Shown here one piece after another: positions 1 through 5,417 of a stretch of 7,606 nt of DNA. Source of the stretch: Candidatus Omnitrophota bacterium. Lineage in GTDB: Bacteria > Omnitrophota > Gorgyraeia > Gygaellales > Profunditerraquicolaceae. Each line of letters opens with the position of its first letter. The first letter of the stretch is position 1. A program made the translations under genes and the position numbers. Location of the stretch: assembly GCA_028714055.1 (NCBI GenBank), contig JAQTNB010000051.1, positions 1 through 7,606 on the forward strand, in the 5' to 3' direction. The notes beneath the pieces were generated by a model. It did not search any database, was not told where the DNA came from, and worked only from the letters and a program-made list of their open reading frames with translations.

Positions 1-297
1 ATACCTTTGCCCGGGACCGCGGCGACCAATAAATTGATCGCCGACGGAGAGATCCCGGCTGATTTCGATTATTCCCTGATCGATCTTGATTGCGTGCTTT
101 ATGCACCGAAAGGGATGACCAAGGCAGAAGTCGATTCGCTGCGTAAGAAGGCGGTGTTCCTTTTTAACATCCAGCCGCGCATGCTCTGGTACCATATGAC
201 CGGAGGAAGGCTTAAGTGGTCGGTTATCAAGGTGGTAAGGATATTCCTGCCGATATGGCTGGTTCCCAGGCCCTGGCGTAAATATGTCGCACAGTGA
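1..297 (+). CDS. C-terminal fragment of a probable B12-binding radical SAM protein (5' end outside window)
   Basis: The reading frame is open from base 1 to a TGA at 295-297, giving 98 codons of a longer protein; the in-frame TTG at base 7 is not a credible start. The fragment opens with I-P-L-P-G-T, matching the P-x-P-G-T segment near the end of the TIM-barrel in cobalamin-binding radical SAM enzymes (BchE/hopanoid-methylase type). It continues with a 'FDYSLIDLD...PKGMTKAEVDSLRKKA' stretch and a basic, aromatic tail, also typical of that C-terminal region. The CxxxCxxC iron-sulfur motif and the B12 domain would lie upstream and cannot be seen. Members of this family carry out difficult C-methylations, ring rearrangements or similar radical chemistry on lipids or sugars; the substrate here is unknown. 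The next gene begins 20 bases later on the same strand, so co-transcription is likely. The family call rests on tail similarity only. Confidence 0.7.
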   Translation: MPLPGTAATNKLIADGEIPADFDYSLIDLDCVLYAPKGMTKAEVDSLRKKAVFLFNIQPRMLWYHMTGGRLKWSVIKVVRIFLPIWLVPRPWRKYVAQ

Positions 298-317
298 CCT
301 TCGCGGAGGCTTTTTGA

Positions 318-1376
318 ATGAAGCTGTTTAAGAAAGAGCTGCTGCTGTTGTTCCTTTCCCTGGCCTTCGCGTCCATCTTATGCGAGGGGCTCTACCGGGC
401 GTATGAATTCCATTTTTACAGGCGCCAGTTAAGGAAATTCGAGAAATCCCTGGAGATCCTGCGCCTGGCCCCCAAAAACCCCGTATTGCAATATCTGCTC
501 AAGCCCCAAGGCACCTTTTTATTGGCAGGGAAGGTCCCCTATAAAATAAACAAATCCGGTTTCAGGGACAACGATTTTTCCGTTGATAAAGGGAGCGCGC
601 ACAGGATCATGGTCCTGGGCGATTCCAACACCTTTGGCTGGGGCGTTACGATGGAGGATACGTTCCCCAAGGTGCTGGAGAGGCAATTGCGCGGGAGGGG
701 CCTGGATGTGCAGGTCATAAACGCCGGCGTTTACGGTTATAATACGCGCCAGGAAGTGCTTTTCTTAAAAGACGAAATTTTGCAGTATAAGCCGGACCTG
801 GTGATCATGGCGTTTCACCCGAACGATACGCAGGTCAACGGAGTCTCTCCGAACCACCCCTTTATCAAGAACGGGGAATCGTATTATCATTCCTGGCTTC
901 TGGAATTCCTGAAATCAAGGATTAACAGGCAGATCAATAAAGGCAAGCGCGACGCCTCCTGGTGCACGGAGAAATCAGGGGATTTTTTCCCCATCAAAGT
1001 GCGGCTTGCCAACTTCTGCATCAGTTATGAGCAGGGTTTTGCCGATGATTACCCGGGCTGGATACGCTGCAAAGAGTCTCTGCTGGAAGCCCAAAGGATA
1101 TCCGAAAAAGAAGGCTTCGCTTTCGTATTAGCGCTCCTGCCGGACTTTGCATCCGATTTCGCGGATTATGACCTCGCCTGGGTGCACGAGAAAGTCAGGA
1201 AGTTCGCGGAAGGTTCCGGGATAAGGACGATCGACCTTTATCAATATTTCGAGGGCATGGACCATACGAGCCTGCAGAATACGGAGTTGCAGGATACGCA
1301 TCCCAACAGCCGGGCACACGCGATCATTGCCGCAGGCCTTTCGTCAGAACTTCAGGAAAGGGGCTTATTGAAATGA
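318..1376 (+). CDS. Membrane-anchored SGNH/GDSL-family hydrolase (possible glycan O-acyl esterase or transferase)
   Basis: This is a 352-residue protein with an N-terminal hydrophobic segment (about residues 8-25) after a lysine-rich start, read as a signal anchor or uncleaved signal peptide, so the enzyme should face the periplasm or outside. Block I is GDSNTFGWG at 101-109 with nucleophile Ser103. Block II is NAGVYGYNT at 135-143 with Gly137 for the oxyanion hole. Block III is HPND at 167-170 with Asn169. The catalytic Asp/His pair is in DTHPN (Asp326, His328). All SGNH catalytic residues are therefore present and the enzyme should be active. Known relatives hydrolyse or move acyl groups on polysaccharides and lipids, and such proteins are frequent in exopolysaccharide clusters. 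GGAGG at 305-309 lies 8 bases before the ATG, which supports the start. Its last bases overlap the carbamoyltransferase start (ATGA), implying translational coupling. The actual substrate is not evident; a lipase-like role cannot be excluded. Confidence 0.88.
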   Translation: MKLFKKELLLLFLSLAFASILCEGLYRAYEFHFYRRQLRKFEKSLEILRLAPKNPVLQYLLKPQGTFLLAGKVPYKINKSGFRDNDFSVDKGSAHRIMVLGDSNTFGWGVTMEDTFPKVLERQLRGRGLDVQVINAGVYGYNTRQEVLFLKDEILQYKPDLVIMAFHPNDTQVNGVSPNHPFIKNGESYYHSWLLEFLKSRINRQINKGKRDASWCTEKSGDFFPIKVRLANFCISYEQGFADDYPGWIRCKESLLEAQRISEKEGFAFVLALLPDFASDFADYDLAWVHEKVRKFAEGSGIRTIDLYQYFEGMDHTSLQNTELQDTHPNSRAHAIIAAGLSSELQERGLLK

Positions 1377-3190
1377 ATATTCTGGGTATTTCCTGTTTTT
1401 ACCACGACAGCGCAGCGGCGCTGGTCATCGACGGCGATATCAGGGCGGCGGCGCAGGAAGAGCGCTTCACCCGCAAGAAACACGATTCCAACTTTCCGGC
1501 CCATGCGGTGAACTGGTGCCTGGAAGAAGCGGGCCTGAAAGCGCAGGACCTGGATTTTGTGGTTTTTTACGATAAGCCTTTCATCAAGTTCGAGCGTATC
1601 CTTGAGACGAGCCTTGCCTATGCGCCTTCAGGGATCCGCCAGTATGTGCAGGCCATGCCTTTATGGCTTAAGCATAAGCTTTGGATCCCGGATTTGATCA
1701 GAAAAGAGCTTAACTACGGCGGCAAGATCCTTTTTGCCGACCACCATGAATCTCACGTGGCGAGCGCCTTTTATCCTTCACCCTTCCAGGAAGCTGCCTT
1801 CCTTACCATGGATGGGGTCGGGGAGTGGGAGACCGCGAGTTTCGGGGTGGGCAAGGATAACCAGATCGACCTGCGTTCCTACCTGCGTTTTCCTCATTCC
1901 CTCGGCCTGCTTTATTCGGCGTTCACCTATTATGCAGGTTTTAAGGTCAATTCCGGCGAATACAAGCTTATGGGCCTGGCGCCTTACGGCGAGCCGCGTT
2001 ACGCAGACCTGATCCTCAAAGAGCTGCTGGACCTTAAGGCAGACGGGTCGTTCAAGTTGAACATGAAATATTTCGGTTATTGCAACGGCCTGCGCATGAC
2101 AAACGCGAGGTTTGAAAGGCTTTTCGGCGGCCCTCCCCGAAAGCCCGAATCGAAGATCTCAGAGAAGGATATGGATATCGCCGCCTCCATTCAGAAGGTC
2201 ACCGAAGAGATAATGCTGGCGATGAGCAGGCATGTGCATAAGGCTACGGGACAAAAGAACCTTTGCCTTGCCGGAGGGGTTTCTTTGAATTGCGTGGGAA
2301 ACGGCAGGATACTGAGGGAAGGCCCTTTTGAGAATATCTGGATCCAGCCGGCAAGCGGAGATGCGGGTGGCGCTTTGGGCGCAGCCCTTCTGATCTGGTA
2401 TAAGTACCTGGGTAACCGCCGCCAGGCAGGAGGGAGTATCGGTTCGCAGAAGGCATCGTTCCTGGGGCCGTCATTCGACGATGCCGCGATAGAATCATTC
2501 CTGCGCAAAGAGCAGGCTCCCTACAGGAAGCTTGCGCCGGCAGAGATCGCCGACGTAGTCTCCGGGTTGATCACGCAGGGCAATGTGATCGGGTGGTTTC
2601 AGGGGAGGATGGAATTCGGCCCCCGTGCCTTGGGCGCGCGCAGCATCATCGGAGACGCCCGCAGCCCCCAGATGCAGTCGAAGATGAACTTGAAGATAAA
2701 ATACCGGGAATCTTTCAGGCCGTTTGCGCCGACTGTCCTGGCAGAGCATGTCGCGGAGTGGTTCCAGCTCGACAAAGAGAGCCCCTATATGCTGATCGTT
2801 GCGCCGGTGCGCCCGGAGAAGAGGCTCGCTCCCCGGCCCGAAGAGCAGGGGTTTTCGGGGTTTGAAAAGCTTAAATCTTCGCGTTCATCGATCCCCGCGG
2901 TCACCCATGTCGATTATTCCGCCAGGGTCCAGACGATCAGGAGGGAGGACCACCCGTTGTATTACGACCTGATAAATTCTTTCTATAAGAAAACCGGTTT
3001 CCCTGTTATAATAAATACTTCCTTTAATGTCAGAGGGGAGCCCCTGGTGTGCACACCGGAGGATGCGTTCAGGTGTTTTATGCGCACCGAGATGGATTAC
3101 CTGAGTATGGGCAGTTTCCTTCTGGACAAAAAAGCCCAGAAGAAGCTCGAACACGATATCAAATGGCAGCAGGTTTTTGCCCTGGATTAA
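1373..3190 (+). CDS. NodU/CmcH/TobZ-family O-carbamoyltransferase
   Basis: This is a full-length 605-residue member of the family that transfers a carbamoyl group from carbamoyl phosphate, via carbamoyl-adenylate, to a hydroxyl on a sugar or natural product. The N-terminal Kae1/TsaD-like ASKHA domain begins with LGISCFYHDSAAALV (4-18) and QEERFTRKKHD (28-38). The metal-type HxxxH motif lies in DHHESHVASAF (His124, His128), and GDAGGALGAAL (329-339) supplies a conserved Asp330; these match the metal-binding His/His/Asp set known from TobZ. LAGGVSLNC (299-307) is the usual nucleotide-binding segment. The C-terminal YrdC-like domain contains FQGRMEFGPRALGARSI (409-425), YRESFRPFAPTV (444-455), AVTHVDYSARVQT (509-521) and NTSFNVRGEPLVCTPEDA (548-565). 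No motif is missing. Translation probably couples to the SGNH gene through the 4-base overlap, and AGGAAAGGGG (1354-1363) may serve as a ribosome site. The neighbours SxtJ and DUF5989 are recurrent partners of NodU enzymes. The acceptor is unknown; an envelope glycan is inferred from context. Confidence 0.95.
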   Translation: MNILGISCFYHDSAAALVIDGDIRAAAQEERFTRKKHDSNFPAHAVNWCLEEAGLKAQDLDFVVFYDKPFIKFERILETSLAYAPSGIRQYVQAMPLWLKHKLWIPDLIRKELNYGGKILFADHHESHVASAFYPSPFQEAAFLTMDGVGEWETASFGVGKDNQIDLRSYLRFPHSLGLLYSAFTYYAGFKVNSGEYKLMGLAPYGEPRYADLILKELLDLKADGSFKLNMKYFGYCNGLRMTNARFERLFGGPPRKPESKISEKDMDIAASIQKVTEEIMLAMSRHVHKATGQKNLCLAGGVSLNCVGNGRILREGPFENIWIQPASGDAGGALGAALLIWYKYLGNRRQAGGSIGSQKASFLGPSFDDAAIESFLRKEQAPYRKLAPAEIADVVSGLITQGNVIGWFQGRMEFGPRALGARSIIGDARSPQMQSKMNLKIKYRESFRPFAPTVLAEHVAEWFQLDKESPYMLIVAPVRPEKRLAPRPEEQGFSGFEKLKSSRSSIPAVTHVDYSARVQTIRREDHPLYYDLINSFYKKTGFPVIINTSFNVRGEPLVCTPEDAFRCFMRTEMDYLSMGSFLLDKKAQKKLEHDIKWQQVFALD

Positions 3191-3592
3191 ATGGAAAAAC
3201 TGAATTGCGATAAAAGGTCTTTGAGGAATTTCGGGATCACGATGGCGGTCGCTTTCCTGGTGATCGCGGGGATCCTGGCGCTCAAGCATAAAAGCGCGCC
3301 TATGCCGCTTTTGTATGTGGCGCTGGGTTTCTTGCTGACAGGCTTGATCATGCCGATGGCATTGAAGCACCTTTATATCGCCTGGATGCGCCTTGCGTTT
3401 GTCCTGGGGTGGATCAACACGCGCCTGCTTTTGTGCGTCCTGTTCTATCTGGTTTTTACGCCCATCGGCCTGGCCCTGAGGCTTTTCGGCAAGGACCTGC
3501 TGGACCGTAAGTTCGATAAAAACGCAGAGACTTATTGGCATCGCAGGGAAAAACGGCATCTTACGGCTGAGGAGTATGAGAGACAATTTTAA
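3191..3592 (+). CDS. SxtJ-like small integral membrane protein
   Basis: This is a 133-residue protein whose ATG directly follows the TAA of the carbamoyltransferase (zero spacing) with no good Shine-Dalgarno sequence, so translation is probably coupled to that gene. Three hydrophobic stretches are visible at about residues 14-31, 38-57 and 78-99. They are followed by a charged cytoplasmic-type tail containing RLFGKDLLDRKFDKNAETYW (97-116) and ending in EEYERQF. That tail and the overall size match the SxtJ family, named from the cyanobacterial saxitoxin cluster and repeatedly found next to NodU-like carbamoyltransferases. No biochemical activity is established for the family. Position argues for a membrane platform or partner that brings the carbamoyltransferase to a lipid-linked acceptor, which is inference. 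The protein looks complete, with a normal family C-terminus, so the unusual repeats just downstream have not truncated it. Confidence 0.85.
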   Translation: MEKLNCDKRSLRNFGITMAVAFLVIAGILALKHKSAPMPLLYVALGFLLTGLIMPMALKHLYIAWMRLAFVLGWINTRLLLCVLFYLVFTPIGLALRLFGKDLLDRKFDKNAETYWHRREKRHLTAEEYERQF

Positions 3593-3599
3593 TGAGCAG

Positions 3600-3634
3600 A
3601 CAATTTGTGCCTGCCTTCGGCAGGCACAAATTGT
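3600..3634. repeat. Perfect 16-bp inverted repeat with TTC loop (hairpin)
   Basis: The left arm at 3600-3615 (ACAATTTGTGCCTGCC) is exactly complementary to the right arm at 3619-3634, leaving a three-base loop TTC. The stem is AT-rich outside and GC-rich near the loop. It begins 8 bases after the SxtJ stop. No T-run follows on the + strand (next bases AGTCCGTC), so it is not a standard intrinsic terminator, and the downstream genes look like part of the same unit. Possible roles are a mobile REP/MITE-like repeat, an mRNA-end stabiliser, a weak attenuator, or a Rho-related 3' end. The stem is certain from the sequence; the role is not. Confidence 0.9.
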
Positions 3635-3652
3635 AGTCCGTCATAGAACAAG

Positions 3653-3664
3653 GCAGACGTCTGC
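3653..3664. repeat. 12-bp perfect palindrome GCAGACGTCTGC
   Basis: The bases GCAGAC|GTCTGC read identically on both strands with no spacer. They lie between the two hairpins of the SxtJ-DUF5989 gap. A spacer-free palindrome of this size cannot fold tightly as a hairpin, but it could be a dimeric protein-binding site or a fragment of a larger repeat unit. No promoter motif is recognisable next to it, so an operator role is only a possibility. Confidence 0.6.
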
Positions 3665-3670
3665 GAATTA

Positions 3671-3731
3671 ACCCCGAGCCATGCCGAGATTGATTTCGTA
3701 AGAAATCAATCCGGCGCTTATGGCGAGGGGT
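3671..3731 (+). other. 61-nt interrupted hairpin with GUAA tetraloop; candidate structured RNA or repeat element
   Basis: Pairing from outside in: ACCCC (3671-3675) with GGGGT (3727-3731); a 2x2 GA/GA internal loop (3676-3677 with 3725-3726), able to form tandem sheared G-A pairs; GCCAT (3678-3682) with ATGGC (3720-3724); a four-base bulge GCTT (3716-3719); GCCG (3683-3686) with CGGC (3712-3715); a single bulged A3687; then GATTGATTTC (3688-3697) with GAAATCAATC (3702-3711), closed by GTAA (3698-3701), a GNRA-type tetraloop on the + strand. This makes 24 canonical pairs. The tetraloop and tandem GA are seen only if the + strand is the RNA, which favours an element in the operon transcript. 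It ends 19 bases before the Shine-Dalgarno sequence of the DUF5989 gene, so it could affect that gene's translation. I do not recognise it as a known riboswitch; a dispersed REP/MITE-type repeat is an equal alternative. Confidence 0.6.
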
Positions 3732-3750
3732 AGGAAAGAACAAACAATGG

Positions 3751-3760
3751 GGAGGAGAGG
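3751..3760 (+). promoter_or_regulatory. Strong Shine-Dalgarno site for the small DUF5989-type gene
   Basis: GGAGGAGAGG sits 5-14 bases before the ATG at 3766, with the GGAGG core 10 bases away. It fixes the start of the 52-codon gene and is the best ribosome site in the window. Most other genes here rely on overlap or near-zero spacing. A dedicated site is consistent with translation having to restart after the 173-base structured gap. Confidence 0.8.
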
Positions 3761-3765
3761 TACAT

Positions 3766-3924
3766 ATGGGCAAGCTTTCGATTCTGAGGGAGTTCTGGGA
3801 GTTCATGCGGGTGCGTAAAAAATGGTGGCTTTCGCCGATCATGATCATGCTCTTGCTGTTGGGGCTGCTTATTTTCTTTGCCCAGTCTTCGGCGGTCGCG
3901 CCCTTCATCTACACGCTTTTTTAA
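3766..3924 (+). CDS. 52-residue DUF5989-type membrane protein
   Basis: The frame runs from ATG 3766 to TAA 3922-3924, coding 52 residues. It begins MGKLSILREFWEFMRVRKKW, followed by a hydrophobic span (about residues 22-39) and the tail AQSSAVAPFIYTLF. The 'REFWEF-x-RVRKKWW' amphipathic, basic N-terminus, the single membrane helix and the 'SAVAPFIYTLF' end fit the DUF5989 family of about 50 residues, commonly encoded beside SxtJ and NodU-type carbamoyltransferases. Its basic patch before the helix predicts N-in, C-out orientation. No activity is known; a small subunit of a membrane carbamoylation complex is the contextual inference. It is easily missed because of its size. Coding is supported by a strong ribosome site, family-like sequence and same-strand packing: the next gene starts 12 bases downstream. 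The unusual point is its separation from SxtJ by a repeat-rich gap. Confidence 0.85.
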   Translation: MGKLSILREFWEFMRVRKKWWLSPIMIMLLLLGLLIFFAQSSAVAPFIYTLF

Positions 3925-3936
3925 AGGGGTGATGCC

Positions 3937-4704
3937 ATGAAAAAGATCATCCTACTGCTTATTACGGCCATTATCCTGCTTTGGGGATGGGTGGCCTATC
4001 AAAGTAATCCTACCGTGATCACCGGCAGGCTCCTGGGCCGGGGAGAAATGGCGGCAGAGGCTACGTTGCGCTACCGTATTTATCTGTTCGGCTTCTTTCC
4101 CGTGGGGGACGCATTCCTGTATTCTCCCAGGCAAGAGTCGTTTGAGGGGCAGCCTGTATATCATCTGCGCGCGCGCGCCCAAAGCCTAAAATTCCTTTCG
4201 TTTATCTTTTCCGGCTCTACGGAGCTCGATTCTTATGTGGACCGCCGGACGCTCAATCCGGTCTTGTTCAGGCAAAGCCTCTACGTAAAGGGCAAGGCCG
4301 ATACGAGCAAGGAAGTCTCTTATGACCAGCAGAACAAGGAGATGACGCTTGCGGGGGTAAAAAGGCAGATACTTGATGATACGCAAGACCACCTGTCGGC
4401 AATATTCAAGCTGCGGCAGATGGATTTCAGCGTCCAGAAAGACTTTGATATCAATATCAATACCAACCAGAAAAACTATGCGTTAAAAGGCAGCGGCGGC
4501 AGTTCCTCGACGACCGTCAGGGGCAAACCGTATGCGCTGACCCTTTTGCACGCGACTGTCAGCCGCAGGGACAAAAATCCGTATCATCGTTCGAGCATGG
4601 ACATGGCGATACTTAAAGACAGGGGGAACATCCCGGTCCTGGTGAAGGTGTTTGCAAGCGGCGGCGTCATCCATGCGCGCCTGATCGGCATAGAAAAAGA
4701 ATGA
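3937..4704 (+). CDS. DUF3108-family exported or membrane-anchored protein
   Basis: This 255-residue protein has MKK followed by a hydrophobic helix (about residues 4-20), read as a signal peptide or anchor, so the bulk should be periplasmic. The body matches DUF3108: a beta-rich start (LRYRIYLFGFFPVGDAFLYS, 44-63), 'STELDSYVDRRTLNPVLFRQ' (94-113), the hallmark 'D-HLSAIFKLRQMDF' (around 151-164), and the closing 'DRGNIPVLVKVFASGGVIHARL' (228-249). The family has no settled biochemical role; many members are in envelope loci, and the fold probably presents a beta surface for lipid or glycan binding, which is inference. AAGGGGTG (3924-3931) provides a ribosome site 5 bases before the ATG. The stop overlaps the next start (ATGA), tying it to the methyltransferase. 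Its place in a glycan operon suggests a transport or surface-assembly role rather than catalysis. There is no lipobox Cys in the first 25 residues. Confidence 0.8.
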   Translation: MKKIILLLITAIILLWGWVAYQSNPTVITGRLLGRGEMAAEATLRYRIYLFGFFPVGDAFLYSPRQESFEGQPVYHLRARAQSLKFLSFIFSGSTELDSYVDRRTLNPVLFRQSLYVKGKADTSKEVSYDQQNKEMTLAGVKRQILDDTQDHLSAIFKLRQMDFSVQKDFDININTNQKNYALKGSGGSSSTTVRGKPYALTLLHATVSRRDKNPYHRSSMDMAILKDRGNIPVLVKVFASGGVIHARLIGIEKE

Positions 4705-5417
4705 CACTCCCGGCAGATACAGGCGAGAGGATCCTGCTTGAAAAGGAATCTCCGCTGATGATCGCGCGCCACCTGAGCGCGTATGTTTTCGCCTCGGAAC
4801 TGGTCCGGCAAAGAGAAGTTCTGGATATCGGCTGCGGCGAAGGATACGGCAGTTTTTACCTTGCCGGGCATGCGCGGAAAGCCTGCGGCATCGATTACAA
4901 CGACCAGGTGATCTCCTACGCCCAAGGCAAGTACAGGAAGGATAATCTTTCTTTCCGCGTGCTTGATGTGCGCAGGCTTGCGGAGCTGGGAGAAAGATTT
5001 TCCGCCGTCTGTTCCTTTCAATTCATCGAACACTTACGCGAGCCGGCCGCATTCCTCGACGACGTCAAATCCCTGCTGTCAGCCGGCGGGATATTCCTTT
5101 GTTCCACCTGCAATAAGCACGACGCCTCTCCGGGAAGCGAGGTCCCTTGCAATAAATTCCATATGCGGGAATATGACTTGCCGGAATTCACGGGATTACT
5201 GCAGAGCCGTTTTGCCAGCGTAGAGATGTGGGGTTTGCACAGAAAGGCGAAGCTTGAGTTCTACCTGCGCCTGAAAAAATCCGGGGTCTGCAATATTTTG
5301 CCCGCGGGCATAAACCCGGTAAAGAAGTTTTTCGGGCGCATGGATACGCAGAATTTCGAATTCAGCAAGGATAAGCCCGGTTCTGCGCTTGATTTCCTCG
5401 CCGTCTGCCGGATATAG
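4701..5417 (+). CDS. Class I SAM-dependent methyltransferase
   Basis: This is a 238-residue soluble enzyme with the Rossmann methyltransferase core. Motif I is VLDIGCGEGYGS (40-51). The acidic residue that binds the ribose hydroxyls is Asp65 in GIDYN, and Asp89 in VLDV is the adenine-side acidic position. FQFIEHL (107-113) is the usual motif after strand 4, and FLCSTCNKH (132-140) is strand 5. The opening TGERILLEKE plus 'ARHLSAYVFASELV', and the later NKFHMREY (151-158), are characteristic of methyltransferases found in O-antigen, capsule and exopolysaccharide clusters. Such enzymes methylate sugar hydroxyls or glycan ends; the acceptor here is unknown. There is no signal or membrane segment, so it acts in the cytoplasm. 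Translation is coupled to the DUF3108 gene through the ATGA overlap; only a weak AG-rich stretch precedes the start. The next gene starts directly after the stop. Confidence 0.88.
   Translation: MTLPADTGERILLEKESPLMIARHLSAYVFASELVRQREVLDIGCGEGYGSFYLAGHARKACGIDYNDQVISYAQGKYRKDNLSFRVLDVRRLAELGERFSAVCSFQFIEHLREPAAFLDDVKSLLSAGGIFLCSTCNKHDASPGSEVPCNKFHMREYDLPEFTGLLQSRFASVEMWGLHRKAKLEFYLRLKKSGVCNILPAGINPVKKFFGRMDTQNFEFSKDKPGSALDFLAVCRI

Noticed and set aside
2885..3586. Long 233-codon open frame on the minus strand, antisense to the carbamoyltransferase end and SxtJ
   Set aside because: The product is low-complexity (Gln, His and Arg rich) with no recognisable domain, while the opposite strand carries two clear family proteins. 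It is a shadow of GC-biased codons.
3600..3634. Intrinsic (Rho-independent) terminator
   Set aside because: The stem is excellent but no T-run follows on the + strand, and the operon apparently continues. On the minus strand there is no gene to terminate.
3600..3731. CRISPR array
   Set aside because: The hairpins differ from each other; there are no regularly spaced identical repeats and no cas genes.
3593..3765. Internal sigma-70 promoter for the downstream half of the operon
   Set aside because: TTGTAG (3631) and TTGATT (3690) have no acceptable -10 box at 16-18 bases, so no promoter can be supported.
3561..3908. Minus-strand frame of 115 codons crossing the repeat gap and the DUF5989-type gene
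   Set aside because: The product looks unrelated to any family and it opposes a small + strand gene with a strong ribosome site and family-like protein.
4167..4178. (GC)6 alternating tract inside the DUF3108 gene, possible Z-DNA or phase-variation site
   Set aside because: Only 12 bp, in frame and encoding a plausible part of the protein (LRARA); too short to claim contingency-locus behaviour.
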